From an uncultured Lachnobacterium sp. (GTDB taxonomy: Bacteria > Bacillota > Clostridia > Lachnospirales > Lachnospiraceae), in the NCBI GenBank assembly GCA_900543445.1, contig UQRC01000032.1, positions 1 through 32,702 on the forward strand: DNA of 32,702 nucleotides, given 5' to 3'. The notes under the pieces were generated by a model, which saw only the letters and a program-made list of their open reading frames with translations, searched no databases and was not told the origin of the DNA. Both the position numbers and the translations under genes were made by a program. Shown in pieces: positions 1 through 7,820 of this stretch. Within the stretch, counting starts at the first letter, position 1, and each line of letters begins with the position of its first letter.

Positions 1-293
1 CAGATTTCCTGTTAGACCAGCAGACCTACACGCTTTATATTCATAATACCTCTGTCGTGCTTCCAAAAAATCAGGGAAAACTGTTGGTTGCTCTTTTGTC
101 CGGCGGCGATGCTCTGGTCACGACGGAGCAACTTTGCATAGCACTATGGGGAACCACGGAATACATAGACGAAAATGCCTTGCAGGTTAATCTGACCAGG
201 CTGAAAAAGACGATGTCCGGTCTTGAGATGAAGCAGCGAATCGTTGCGGTTCGTGGGATGGGCTATCGTCTGGAAACGGGGGTGGCTCCATGA
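1..293 (+). CDS. Response regulator, OmpR/PhoB-type DNA-binding domain (5' end outside window)
   Basis: The reading frame is open from base 3, so only the C-terminal part of the gene is present. The visible part (about 96 residues) is a winged-helix output domain. It has a beta-strand lead-in, then LTRLKKTM in the recognition-helix area, and ends in the family's usual RGMGYRLE hairpin. The phospho-receiver domain would lie upstream of the window. The stop codon overlaps the start of the sensor kinase (ATGA at 290-293), so the two are translationally coupled and should form one two-component system. The pairing with a short BceS-like kinase suggests sensing of cell-envelope stress or antimicrobial peptides. 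That is inference, because no BceAB-type transporter is visible. Confidence 0.88.
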   Translation, partial: DFLLDQQTYTLYIHNTSVVLPKNQGKLLVALLSGGDALVTTEQLCIALWGTTEYIDENALQVNLTRLKKTMSGLEMKQRIVAVRGMGYRLETGVAP

Positions 294-1315
294 AGCGGCT
301 TTGGCGCATGATAGAACGGTACTACCCCTGGCTGCTGTTGCTGTTGGGCGTGGATTGCTTTTGTGCTATCATTCTTTGGATTTCTGACATTCAGGCATTT
401 CAAACCTTGAGTGGGTTAGTAGTTCTGACAAGCCTCCTTTTGTTTTCAGCAATTCTGTTTGTACTAAACAAGCGGGAGACCACCCGCCGAGAGCTGTTCC
501 GGGATTTCCTCAGTGATCCTGCCATCTGCAACGAGGAACGGCTGCTCAGTGCCATCAGCCGGGAAGAAGGAGAATCTATCCGGCTTCTGGCATCAGTTTT
601 ACAGGAACACAAAACTGAGAGTAACAGTATGGCAGATGCCCTACAGGACTATGAAGAATATGTGGAGGGCTGGGCACATGAAGCGAAAACGCCCCTATCG
701 TTGTTGACCATGCTCCTGGATAATCGGAGCAACGAAATGTCTCCTCCCCTGCAAGCAAAACTGGATTATGTCCGCAGTCAGCTTCAGGAGGATGTCACTC
801 AGATGTTATACTATGCCCGGTTAAAGAGCAGTACAAAGGATTATCAGTTTAAGGATATCAATTTGAATGACTGCTTGGGGGAAGTTCTGGAGGACTATGC
901 CCCACTTCTGGAAGAAAAGCAGTTTGTAATTATCAATAAACTGCAATCTGAAACAGTCTATACAGACCGTAGAGGGCTTCAGTTTATGTTGGGACAGATC
1001 GTGAGCAATGCCATAAAATATAGCAGCGATAGTCCCATGCTAACAATCTCTATGATACATTCGGAGATCGCAGATGTCCTTTCAGTTGAGGATAATGGCA
1101 TCGGTGTAAAAAAATATGATCTGCCGTATATTTTTCAAAAGGGCTTTACCGGGGATTCTACTGACAGCAGAAAGAAAGCTACCGGTATAGGGCTTTACCT
1201 GGTTAAGAAGATGGCTGACGATCTAAACCTTCGTCTGGAAGCTGCTTCCCCGTGGGAAAAGGGCTTTAAGATAGTCATCTTCTTTCCAAAATTGAAATCC
1301 AACGGAGGAAAATAA
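290..1315 (+). CDS. Sensor histidine kinase, BceS-like intramembrane-sensing type
   Basis: This 341-residue membrane kinase has two predicted membrane helices (about residues 13-31 and 42-59) separated by only about ten residues, so it has almost no extracellular sensor. That architecture is typical of BceS-like kinases, which sense through a partner transporter. The phospho-acceptor His is about residue 130 in WAHEAKTPLSLL. The ATPase domain shows the N box (QIVSNAIKY, N240), the G1 box (VEDNGIG, about 267-272) and the G2 box (TGIGLYLV). It overlaps the response regulator by four bases. BceAB permease genes often follow such pairs. Here the next thing downstream is an IS relic, so the transporter is either upstream, elsewhere or lost. 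Confidence 0.9.
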   Translation: MKRLWRMIERYYPWLLLLLGVDCFCAIILWISDIQAFQTLSGLVVLTSLLLFSAILFVLNKRETTRRELFRDFLSDPAICNEERLLSAISREEGESIRLLASVLQEHKTESNSMADALQDYEEYVEGWAHEAKTPLSLLTMLLDNRSNEMSPPLQAKLDYVRSQLQEDVTQMLYYARLKSSTKDYQFKDINLNDCLGEVLEDYAPLLEEKQFVIINKLQSETVYTDRRGLQFMLGQIVSNAIKYSSDSPMLTISMIHSEIADVLSVEDNGIGVKKYDLPYIFQKGFTGDSTDSRKKATGIGLYLVKKMADDLNLRLEAASPWEKGFKIVIFFPKLKSNGGK

Positions 1316-1353
1316 TATAAGCAAAAAACGGGGCTGTAAAATAAGTCTCTGCT

Positions 1354-1397
1354 AAAGAAACGCTAGTTCCGACAAATGCTGGTTCTGGCGTTTCTTT
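1354..1397. terminator. Strong stem-loop downstream of the sensor kinase
   Basis: AAAGAAACGCTAG (1354-1366) pairs with CTGGCGTTTCTTT (1385-1397) around an 18-base loop. It sits 38 bases after the kinase stop codon and inside the IS relic end. The A-rich and T-rich feet would allow termination in either direction, and it probably came in with the IS. Confidence 0.5.
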
Positions 1398-1699
1398 ACA
1401 TTAATATATGTTTTTTGAAAATCGTCACTGTTTTATGTAAAAAGGGTACACTTAATAAGCTTGGATAGATTTCTTCTGTACGTCCATATTTTTTATATCT
1501 TACATGTTGTTTTCGTTTGAAAAGAAATTTACGTCCATTAGGGCATATAGGATTTCCGTTCTCATCTCTTATATAGTTTACAGCACGATAAGGATTCGTG
1601 TGATGTTTTTTATCTGCCGTTTCTTTTTTGTACATGGTAAATATCATTAAATTTTTCCATTAAAGGTACAAAGCATTCCATGCCTTGTCTTCCATAAAA
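1396..1699 (-). pseudogene. IS1182-family transposase, degraded C-terminal fragment
   Basis: Reading the minus strand from about 1699, one frame gives FYGRQGMECFVPLMEKFNDIY. The homology then moves to another frame (MYKKETADKKHHTNPYR), consistent with a one-base frameshift near 1633-1640. It continues as DENGNPICPNGRKF and HVRYKKYGRTEEIY. These strings resemble the region of IS1182-family transposases before their cysteine cluster. The expected Cys-rich segment after TEEIY is missing, so there is also an internal deletion. An in-frame stop lies at 1700-1702 (TGA on the minus strand). The gene is dead. Identification is from memory of the family. Confidence 0.6.
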
Positions 1700-1772
1700 T
1701 CAATTCTACGTTAAAAACATACCGTCTAGACAGCTATTTTTTAAGCTATCATTTGAAAGACACATATAATAT

Positions 1773-1809
1773 ATAGGCTCAAATGGTGAAAGTGCCCATT
1801 TGGGCCTAT
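1773..1809 (+). repeat. 14-bp stem-loop just after a TATAAT box
   Basis: ATAGGCTCAAATGG (1773-1786) pairs completely with CCATTTGGGCCTAT (1796-1809), with one T-G wobble and a nine-base loop. TATAAT at 1765-1770 would start transcription at about the first base of the stem, so the hairpin would form the 5' end of a transcript. No good -35 box is visible. It could stabilise an RNA or act as an operator; the role is unknown. Confidence 0.55.
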
Positions 1810-2029
1810 TATTGTATGAATTCATACGTTACAACCAGAGCAAGATCCACCCGTGTATTACAGTATTGTCATTTTGACAATATTGTATTACTTACGAGTG
1901 GCAGACTTGATGGGGATTACGTCCCCATACCCACGTGAAAATATAATTGCTGGCAATTACATTTTAGCAGATATGCAGGCATATCTGAATAAGCGTCATA
2001 GACAACAAAATAAGGAAATTTTGATAAGG

Positions 2030-2059
2030 CATTCACCTGGAATAGGTGAGTGTTTTTTT
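2030..2059 (+). terminator. Rho-independent terminator
   Basis: CATTCACCT (2030-2038) pairs with AGGTGAGTG (2044-2052; one T-G pair) around GGAAT and is followed by a run of T (2053-2059). It would end a transcript that starts near 1775, giving an RNA of about 280 bases with no evident coding sequence. Confidence 0.7.
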
Positions 2060-2292
2060 GTTTTCAAATATTCAATTAATCAAAAAAATTAAAAAAATTT
2101 CATTAGGGGGCTGTAAAAATGCCTCTCAGCGTTTCGTATTAATGAAAGGGTATTTGGGCGGGAAAAATAAAAAACTTTCCTCAAGAGCCTGTATTTATGC
2201 CCTTCATCTTTTGAATATATGTAAGGACATTTTTGAGCCGGCATGAAAATGATTTTTACAATAATTAGAAACAGAAATGAGGCGAGAAAAGA

Positions 2293-2820
2293 ATGAAATA
2301 TGAATACATGAAGGAGTCAGAGCAGATGCTTCAGTACTTCCAGTTTCCGAAGTTTTTATTAAAGCTGCGAATTTCTCAAACTGCAAAATTCCTTTATATG
2401 ATTTTGTATGACCGGGCACGGATATCGAGAAAGAATAGCTGGATAGACAAGTATGGAAATGTTTATCTGATATTTCCAATAGATGAATTGTCTGTTCAAA
2501 TCGATAAATGCAAATCTTCTGTAAAAACAGCGTTGAAGGAATTAGATGATGTGGGATTATTGGTTCGCAGATCTGGTGGATTTTCAAAACCCAATCATTT
2601 ATATGTGAAAATTCCATCTGATGAGATAGGTTTACAGCCGGTTGACAATAAGGCGGTTGAAAAGATAGTTGCAACAGAGCCGGAAAAGCCACCTTCATCT
2701 GGTCGTAAAAATGGCTGTGGAGGAGTCGGAAATGTGGCACCTAGTAAAGTAACTGAGAAATATAAAAGAAATAAATATCATGAAGTAAATTATTGCTATG
2801 GGGAAGGAGAGAGTTTGTGA
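2293..2820 (+). CDS. RepA_N-type replication initiator protein (short form)
   Basis: This 175-residue protein resembles the RepA N-terminal domain found on plasmids and integrative elements of Firmicutes. It includes FLYMILYDRARISRKNSW, YGNVYLIFPIDEL and KCKSSVKTALKELDDVGLL, ending with SGGFSKPNHLYVKIP, a winged-helix arrangement. The C-terminal 50 residues are low-complexity and polar. It is shorter than full plasmid RepA proteins, as is usual in these elements. A ribosome site GAGGCGAGAAAAG precedes the ATG. Its stop overlaps the start of the DnaC-like gene (TGATG), so the two are coupled. It probably initiates or regulates autonomous replication of the excised circle together with the ATPase. 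Confidence 0.75.
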   Translation: MKYEYMKESEQMLQYFQFPKFLLKLRISQTAKFLYMILYDRARISRKNSWIDKYGNVYLIFPIDELSVQIDKCKSSVKTALKELDDVGLLVRRSGGFSKPNHLYVKIPSDEIGLQPVDNKAVEKIVATEPEKPPSSGRKNGCGGVGNVAPSKVTEKYKRNKYHEVNYCYGEGESL

Positions 2821-3635
2821 TGAGAGAAGAAGATACTGTATGTGTAGGCAGTGATGGTTTGCAATACTGTAAAGTCTGTGGGGAAGCGAAAGAAGCATTT
2901 TTTCCTGAGGGTGGATTTATGGGGATGAAGAAACATTCCAGGCAATGTGCCTGTGACAGAAAAGCGTATGAAGAAGAACAAAAATATTTTAAAGACAAAG
3001 AACACCGGGAATTAGTCAGTAGAAATACGAGCATCTGTTTTGACGAGAGCAGGATGGAAGAGTGGACATTTGAGAATGCAGATATGTCAGATGCAGTAAT
3101 GCATAAGGCAAAAAGCTATGTTGATAACTGGGAGGAAATGAAAAGAAATCATATAGGCTGTTTGTTCTGGGGACCGGTTGGTACCGGGAAAAGTTTTATT
3201 GCCGGGTGCATTGCCAATGAACTTCTAAAGCAAGAGGTAACGGTAAAGATGACCAACTTCAATACCATTATCGATGATATATTTCCGCTGGCAGACAAAA
3301 CGGAATATATCAATGCATTGGCTTCATATCAGCTTTTGATTATTGATGATCTTGGTGTGGAACGAAATTCAGAATATGCGTTAGGAATTATTTTTAGCGT
3401 CATAGATCGCAGGATCCGTTCGGGACGACCTTTAATCATCACAACGAATCTTCCGCTGAAAGAAATAAAAAGCGAGACCATGTTGGATAAAAGGCGTATC
3501 TATGACCGTATTTTAGAAATGTGTACACCTATGTATGTTGGAGGCACAAGCAAACGAGAAGTGATTGCAAGTATGAAAATGGAGAAAGCGAAAACGCTGT
3601 TGAATACAAACAGAGGGGAGGAGGAATGCGAATGA
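2820..3635 (+). CDS. DnaC/IstB-like AAA+ ATPase (helicase loader)
   Basis: The 271-residue protein has a Walker A motif GPVGTGKS (about residues 118-125) and Walker B LLIIDDLG (about 172-179), typical of DnaC/IstB helicase loaders. An N-terminal cysteine cluster (CKVC at about 17-20, CAC at about 43-45) suggests a metal site, as in DnaC-like proteins of mobile elements. I chose the ATG at 2820 over an earlier in-frame ATG at 2793. It follows a GGGGAAGGAGAG site at good spacing and overlaps the upstream stop. It probably loads the replicative helicase at the element's origin, with the RepA_N protein next door. Confidence 0.85.
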   Translation: MREEDTVCVGSDGLQYCKVCGEAKEAFFPEGGFMGMKKHSRQCACDRKAYEEEQKYFKDKEHRELVSRNTSICFDESRMEEWTFENADMSDAVMHKAKSYVDNWEEMKRNHIGCLFWGPVGTGKSFIAGCIANELLKQEVTVKMTNFNTIIDDIFPLADKTEYINALASYQLLIIDDLGVERNSEYALGIIFSVIDRRIRSGRPLIITTNLPLKEIKSETMLDKRRIYDRILEMCTPMYVGGTSKREVIASMKMEKAKTLLNTNRGEEECE

Positions 3636-3841
3636 ATCATACAGAAAAAACAATACCTGTTTGGAAGAAATATTCTTTAAATGTTTCCGAAGCAGCAGAA
3701 TATTACGGAATTGGAGAAAAGAGATTGAGACAAATCGCAGGTGAAAATGAAGGAGCAGATTTTATTTTGGAAGTTGGTTCGCATATCCGGTTCAAAAGAA
3801 AATTATTTGAAGATTATCTGGACACAGCCAGTACAGTTTAA
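3632..3841 (+). CDS. xis: Excisionase, Tn916 Xis-like
   Basis: This 69-residue basic protein matches the Tn916 Xis pattern: a PVWKKYSLNVSEAAEYYGIGEKRLRQIA winged-helix opening and a basic IRFKRKLFEDYLD segment near the end. Such proteins bend DNA at the element's ends and push the integrase toward excision. The ATG at 3632 is about eight bases after AGGGGAGGAGG. The ATG at 3626 is too close to that site. It overlaps the DnaC-like stop (ATGA), so it is read from the same operon. The integrase follows after 135 bases and has its own promoter. Confidence 0.82.
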   Translation: MNHTEKTIPVWKKYSLNVSEAAEYYGIGEKRLRQIAGENEGADFILEVGSHIRFKRKLFEDYLDTASTV

Positions 3842-3907
3842 GTGACAGAATAGAAGAAATAGTAATGAAAATAATGTTCATTTTATCTTAGCGAAGAGAA
3901 GGTCTTG

Positions 3908-3916
3908 TGGTATAAT
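3908..3916 (+). promoter_or_regulatory. Extended -10 promoter for the integrase gene
   Basis: TGGTATAAT (3908-3916) is a perfect -10 box with the TG extension, 60 bases ahead of the integrase ATG. No strong -35 is seen, as is usual for extended -10 promoters. It lets int be expressed without xis. Confidence 0.6.
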
Positions 3917-3976
3917 GAATAAACCGAGACGGTCTTCCAAGTTAAATGAACATTTGATGAAGGAGACTAAAAAATT

Positions 3977-5176
3977 ATGAGTGAAAAAAGGAGAGATCAT
4001 AGAGGACGTATATTACACAATGGAGAAATACAGTTATCTGATGGCAGATATCGATTTAAGTATGTCGATGAGATGGGAAAGGAGCACTGCGTATATAGCT
4101 GGTGCTTAGACCATAACGATGCAACTCCGAAAGGAAAGCGCCGTACTTTGTCGCTTCGAGAGATGGAGAAGAAAATCCAGGCGGACCATTTTGAGCAGAT
4201 TGCAACAAATGGCGGAAGCATGACGGTGCTGGAACTGGTTGAAAAATATACATCAACCAAAACCGGCGTCAGACCTACTACAGTTGCAGGATACGGAACA
4301 GTTATCAATTTATTGAAGAAAGATCCATTTGGAAAAAGAAGGATTGATACGGTTCGGATTTCGAATGCAAAATGTTGGCTGATACATCTTCAGCAGGTAG
4401 AAAAGAAAAGCTATAGTTCCATCCATTCAATCCGAGGAGTTCTTCGTCCGGCATTTCAGTTGGCGGTGGATGATGACCTGATCAGGAAAAATCCATTTCA
4501 GTTTCAGCTAATGGAAGTGGTTGTGAATGACAGTGTGACAAGAGAGGCAATCAGCAGAGCAGAGGAACGTAAGTTTCTACGATTTGTGAAGGAAGATCCT
4601 CATTTTTGCAGGTATTATGAGGGAATCTACATTTTATTTAAAACCGGTCTTCGCATCTCGGAATTTTGTGGTTTAACGATTTCTGATATTGATTTCAAGG
4701 AGCATACAATCAACATCGATCATCAATTGCAGAAGAAATCAAAAATCGGATATTATATTCAAGAGACTAAAACAACCAGTGGAACGAGAAAGATACCTAT
4801 GACTGCGGATGTAGAGGAATGCTTTCGGAAAATAATAGAAAAACGAAACCCGCCCAAAGCAGAACCTATGGTAGATGGAAAAAGTGGATTCTTATACTTT
4901 GATAAAAATGAAAGTATCTGTTATTCCCTGCATTGGGAGCATTATTTTCAACACATCATTCAGAAGTATAATAATACTTATAAAGTACAGATGCCTGTCA
5001 TTACACCGCATGTATGTCGGCACACCTATTGCTCAAATATGGCAAAATCCGGAATGAATCCAAAAGCATTGCAATATTTGATGGGCCACTCAGACATCAG
5101 CGTAACGCTGAATACATATACGCATGTAAATCTTGAGGATGCCAGGGAAGAAGTTGCCCGGATTCAGGTTGTGTAA
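3977..5176 (+). CDS. int: Tyrosine recombinase, Tn916-family integrase
   Basis: This 399-residue protein is close to the 405 of Tn916 Int. The N-terminal arm-binding domain (about 1-75) precedes a core-binding SAM-like domain (about 80-185) and a catalytic domain. Catalytic residues are visible: R226 in TGLRISE, a likely K265 in ETKTTSG, H345 and R348 in TPHVCRHTY, H371 in MGHSD and the nucleophile Y381 in LNTYTH. It integrates and excises the element by site-specific strand exchange. The start has a GAAGGAG site, and the gene ends about 25 bases before the repeat cluster at 5201-5241, as expected at an element end. Confidence 0.93.
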   Translation: MSEKRRDHRGRILHNGEIQLSDGRYRFKYVDEMGKEHCVYSWCLDHNDATPKGKRRTLSLREMEKKIQADHFEQIATNGGSMTVLELVEKYTSTKTGVRPTTVAGYGTVINLLKKDPFGKRRIDTVRISNAKCWLIHLQQVEKKSYSSIHSIRGVLRPAFQLAVDDDLIRKNPFQFQLMEVVVNDSVTREAISRAEERKFLRFVKEDPHFCRYYEGIYILFKTGLRISEFCGLTISDIDFKEHTINIDHQLQKKSKIGYYIQETKTTSGTRKIPMTADVEECFRKIIEKRNPPKAEPMVDGKSGFLYFDKNESICYSLHWEHYFQHIIQKYNNTYKVQMPVITPHVCRHTYCSNMAKSGMNPKALQYLMGHSDISVTLNTYTHVNLEDAREEVARIQVV

Positions 5177-5200
5177 TTACGATTTTTAATTGAAAACAGC

Positions 5201-5241
5201 AAGGTGTAAAATGGAAAAACATACACCTTATTTTACACCTT
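5201..5241. repeat. AGGTGT repeat cluster after int: candidate integrase arm-binding sites / element end
   Basis: AAGGTGTAAAAT (5201-5212) is exactly inverted at 5230-5241 (ATTTTACACCTT), and a third partial copy, ACACCTT, lies between them (5223-5229). Tn916 Int binds short repeats near the element ends through its N-terminal domain, so this is the expected place for such sites. The inverted pair followed by TTTT could also terminate the int transcript. Confidence 0.55.
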
Positions 5242-5355
5242 TTGCGGACGATATTATGCGAAAATAAACCAGGTTATGCCAGAAAGCAAAAATTCACAGA
5301 GGCTTACAAAGCCCGAAATATCAAGAAAAACTAAGAAATGCGAGGTTATGCAACG

Positions 5356-5853
5356 ATGATAAAAGTGCTCTTTGTTTGCCACGGCAACATCTGCCGCTCC
5401 CCAATGTCTGAGTTCATTCTCAAAGACATGGTAGAGAAACGCGGCGTCAAGGACAAGTTTGAGATTGCCTCGGCGGCGACCTCGACGGAGGAGATCTGGG
5501 GTGGCAGAGGTAATCCCATCTATCCGCCGGCGCAGGAAGAATTGAGAAAACACGGAATCGGGAATACGGCATACACGAATTTCGCGAGTAAACGTGCGCG
5601 TCAGGTGACGAGAGAAGACTACAATTATTATGATTATCTGCTCTGCGCGGATGCAAACAATATTCGCAATACGATAAGGATTACAGGACCGGACACAGAG
5701 GATAAGATACATCTGTTGTTGGATTATGCGACCGATTCGCCGAGGCAGGGAAAGTCGATCACAGATCCATGGTATTCAGGCAATTTCGTGGAGACCTATC
5801 GTGATGTTGTGATCGGATGTGAGGGATTCCTGGCATACTTGGAAAATATATAA
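5356..5853 (+). CDS. Low-molecular-weight protein tyrosine phosphatase
   Basis: The 165-residue protein has the P-loop signature at the N terminus (VCHGNICRSP, catalytic C8 and R14) and the acid loop DPWYSGNF with D137. These define LMW protein phosphatases, which dephosphorylate phosphotyrosine or phosphoarginine in the cytoplasm. The related arsenate reductases share the P-loop, but no further thiol-relay cysteines stand out. I chose the ATG at 5356 because the motif then starts at residue 8 as in the family; an in-frame ATG at 5338 would add six residues. It is the first clearly chromosomal gene after the mobile element, in higher-GC sequence. Confidence 0.88.
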   Translation: MIKVLFVCHGNICRSPMSEFILKDMVEKRGVKDKFEIASAATSTEEIWGGRGNPIYPPAQEELRKHGIGNTAYTNFASKRARQVTREDYNYYDYLLCADANNIRNTIRITGPDTEDKIHLLLDYATDSPRQGKSITDPWYSGNFVETYRDVVIGCEGFLAYLENI

Positions 5854-5909
5854 TGCATAAGACGGTGAAGGAATCAGCGAAGATCTGAATCCAGAGAAGA
5901 AGGACACAA

Positions 5910-6248
5910 ATGAGCAAAGAAAGCACAATCGAGAAATATCATCGTGAATGCTTGGCTTTCAACCGGGCAGCAGGCTATACAATCGATGAAACAGAGTTTG
6001 ACATTACTGTAGCGCAGACGGCACTACAAGAATTATACCACTTATACGAAGCGGGCATTGCGTCTGACAAATTTCAAAGAGACAAGGACTATGTGGTCCG
6101 GGCGGAGGATATTGTCCGGGTCATTCGAGACAGGGAAGCCGAACAAGATAAGATGAACGGGAATGATAACGCTTGGCGCATTTGGCTTCGCTACTTTGTG
6201 TCGATGGGATATGACAGCTGGAATGAACTTTGGAGAGCAGTACGATGA
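5910..6248 (+). CDS. Hypothetical protein, 112 residues
   Basis: This is a soluble, charged, mostly helical protein with no signal peptide or membrane segment. I do not recognise the family. It has a good AGAAGGA site seven bases before the ATG. Its stop overlaps the start of the transglutaminase-like gene (ATGA at 6245-6248), so the two are co-translated and probably work together. The aromatic-rich end (WRIWLRYFVSMGYDSWNELW) may form an amphipathic helix. Confidence 0.75.
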   Translation: MSKESTIEKYHRECLAFNRAAGYTIDETEFDITVAQTALQELYHLYEAGIASDKFQRDKDYVVRAEDIVRVIRDREAEQDKMNGNDNAWRIWLRYFVSMGYDSWNELWRAVR

Positions 6249-7273
6249 GTGCAAAAGCGGACGATTATTACTACAATCAACTGAACAAGGAACAGAAAAA
6301 AGTATATTACGCCATGAAGGAGGGACTGTTGAAGCTGCAGGATTCCTTTCCGGTACTGAAGCTGAGCAATAAGGAACTGTCGGATATCTATTTTATGATC
6401 CGAATGGACTGTCCGGAGATTTTTTATTCGGTGAAATTTTCTTACCGGTATTATCCGGATTCCACGATGGTGGAGTTTGTGCCGGAGTATCTTTTTACGA
6501 AGGACAAGATCAGGGAGCACCGGCAGGCGATGCTATCGCGTGTAAAAAAGCTGGCGCGGCAGGCGGAGAAGCTGGATGAAAAAGGCAGGGAGCTTTTTAT
6601 CCATGATTTTATCGTGAACAATGTGAAATACGACAAATTGAAGAAGGAGTATTCGCATGAGATCATTGGGGCGCTTGGAAACGGTGTTGCGGTATGCGAG
6701 GGCATTGCCAAAGCGGTAAAACTTCTCTGTGATGAACTGGGAATCTGGTGCATTGTGGCGCTTTCGGAGGCAAATCCGGAGAAAGGCATTAAGTACCGTC
6801 ACGCATGGAATGTGGTCCGGATTGACGGAACGTATTATCATCTGGATGCAACGTTTGACAATACGCTGTCGAAGGATGATACGGTCCGCTATGATTATGT
6901 GAATCTGGCAGACAAGCAGATTTTCAGGGATCATGAGCCGGTGATCTGGAAGGTGCCGGCGTGCACGGACAACGACCATTTTTATTATCGCGAGAAGAAG
7001 GTCTCGTGGACGACCGTGGATGAGGTCAGAAACCGGACAAGACAGGCGGTGAAGAAGAATAAAATATTGCTTTTTCACTGGAGAGGCGGGTATCTGACAA
7101 AAGAGGTGCTAAAGGAGCTTCTCGATGTGTTCCATGAGGAAGCGAAGGCGAAGGAGAAGCAGGCGTATGTGTCGGTCAACTGGCCGCAGGCGGTGCTTCG
7201 CGTGAGATTTAAAGAGGGAGTCGGTGAGGAACTGCTGGAGATGGAAGAAGCAGATGATTCCGTGAAGGATTAA
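6245..7273 (+). CDS. Transglutaminase-like superfamily protein
   Basis: The 342-residue protein shows the papain-fold triad of the transglutaminase-core superfamily: Cys151 in NGVAVCEGIAKA, His186 in YRHAWNVV and Asp201 in YHLDATFD. Bacterial members are often proteases or amidases rather than cross-linking enzymes. There is no signal peptide, so it appears cytoplasmic. The C-terminal third is charged, with no motif I know. The start at 6245 follows GGAGAG at good spacing and overlaps the upstream stop. The substrate cannot be read from the sequence. Confidence 0.82.
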   Translation: MSAKADDYYYNQLNKEQKKVYYAMKEGLLKLQDSFPVLKLSNKELSDIYFMIRMDCPEIFYSVKFSYRYYPDSTMVEFVPEYLFTKDKIREHRQAMLSRVKKLARQAEKLDEKGRELFIHDFIVNNVKYDKLKKEYSHEIIGALGNGVAVCEGIAKAVKLLCDELGIWCIVALSEANPEKGIKYRHAWNVVRIDGTYYHLDATFDNTLSKDDTVRYDYVNLADKQIFRDHEPVIWKVPACTDNDHFYYREKKVSWTTVDEVRNRTRQAVKKNKILLFHWRGGYLTKEVLKELLDVFHEEAKAKEKQAYVSVNWPQAVLRVRFKEGVGEELLEMEEADDSVKD

Positions 7274-7363
7274 ATGAAACATTCCCTAATTCCCCTCTAG
7301 ACAATCCGCGCGAATTGGCTGATAATAGACCCATACGATTTTCGAACAAAGGCAGGTAGATTT

Positions 7364-7819
7364 ATGGATTACAAATACAATTCGATCAACGAACTGAATC
7401 ACTTTGATTTCGCGGAGGCATCCGTTGGCGATATTCAGATGGCAGACAACATGTTCCACATGGTGGTAGACAATGTGAAGATTTTGCCGGAAAATTCGTT
7501 CAATCGCGACATCCGCGTGATGCGCACGAACGAGATGCTTTTCAAGATTGAGGGCGCGGAAGTGATTTCGGTTGTGAAGGAAGGATACAGCGAGTACGAT
7601 GCGGACGGCAACCTGAAGAAAAAGATCGCGGATGAGACAATCGATCCGGAGAAATACAAGGATGTGACAGACGCACTTCTTGAGGGCGTGATCTATGAGC
7701 TGAAGCTTGAGGGTGGCGTGTATGCGTTCGTGATCGATGGAAACAATGAGCGCACGTATGAGATCAAGGTTGCAGGAAGCGGAGACAGCGAATCCTGGAA
7801 TCTGTTTTTGAATGTGTAG
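7364..7819 (+). CDS. Hypothetical protein, 151 residues
   Basis: This is an acidic soluble protein with a beta-rich pattern and no signal peptide, and I do not recognise the family. It starts with GGCAGG upstream of the ATG. It ends one base before the DNA polymerase IV start codon, and that gene has no ribosome site of its own, so translation of dinB probably depends on ribosomes ending here. That linkage is the main clue to its context. Confidence 0.75.
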   Translation: MDYKYNSINELNHFDFAEASVGDIQMADNMFHMVVDNVKILPENSFNRDIRVMRTNEMLFKIEGAEVISVVKEGYSEYDADGNLKKKIADETIDPEKYKDVTDALLEGVIYELKLEGGVYAFVIDGNNERTYEIKVAGSGDSESWNLFLNV

Positions 7820-7820
7820 T

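Larger units (their letters stand above)
1330..1709 (-). mobile_element. Relic of an IS1182-family insertion sequence
   Basis: A GGGGCTGTAAA end-like sequence at 1330-1340 is followed by a transposase remnant on the minus strand, oriented as expected for the transposase 3' side. A 13-bp stem (1354-1366 with 1385-1397, one wobble pair) lies between them. A second GGGGCTGTAAAA in the same orientation occurs at 2107-2118, which may be the end of another lost copy. No matching right terminus is visible. The family call rests on recognising the transposase remnant. Confidence 0.6.
1710..2292. other. Non-coding stretch of the mobile element
   Basis: I find no convincing gene between the IS relic and the RepA_N-like gene. 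The open frame at 1853-2092 has no ribosome binding site and runs through a terminator hairpin, so I do not call it. The stretch holds a TATAAT-like box (1765-1770) directly ahead of a long hairpin (1773-1809), a palindrome GTATGAATTCATAC just after it, a terminator (2030-2059) and an IS-end-like sequence (2107-2118). Confidence 0.5.
1..5250 (+). mobile_element. Right-hand part of an integrated conjugative or mobilizable element with Tn916-type recombination module
   Basis: The order RepA_N-like initiator, DnaC-like ATPase, excisionase, integrase is the terminal module of many Clostridia integrative elements, and the integrase normally sits next to one end. Composition is clearly more AT-rich than the chromosomal genes after 5,350. 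Repeats suited to integrase arm binding occur at 5201-5241. The left end and the conjugation genes are not in the window. I could not identify the core attachment site, so the right boundary near 5,250 is approximate. The two-component system may be cargo. Confidence 0.65.

Noticed and set aside
1853..2092. 79-codon open frame in the mobile element gap
   Set aside because: It has no Shine-Dalgarno site, extends through a rho-independent terminator and resembles no family I know.
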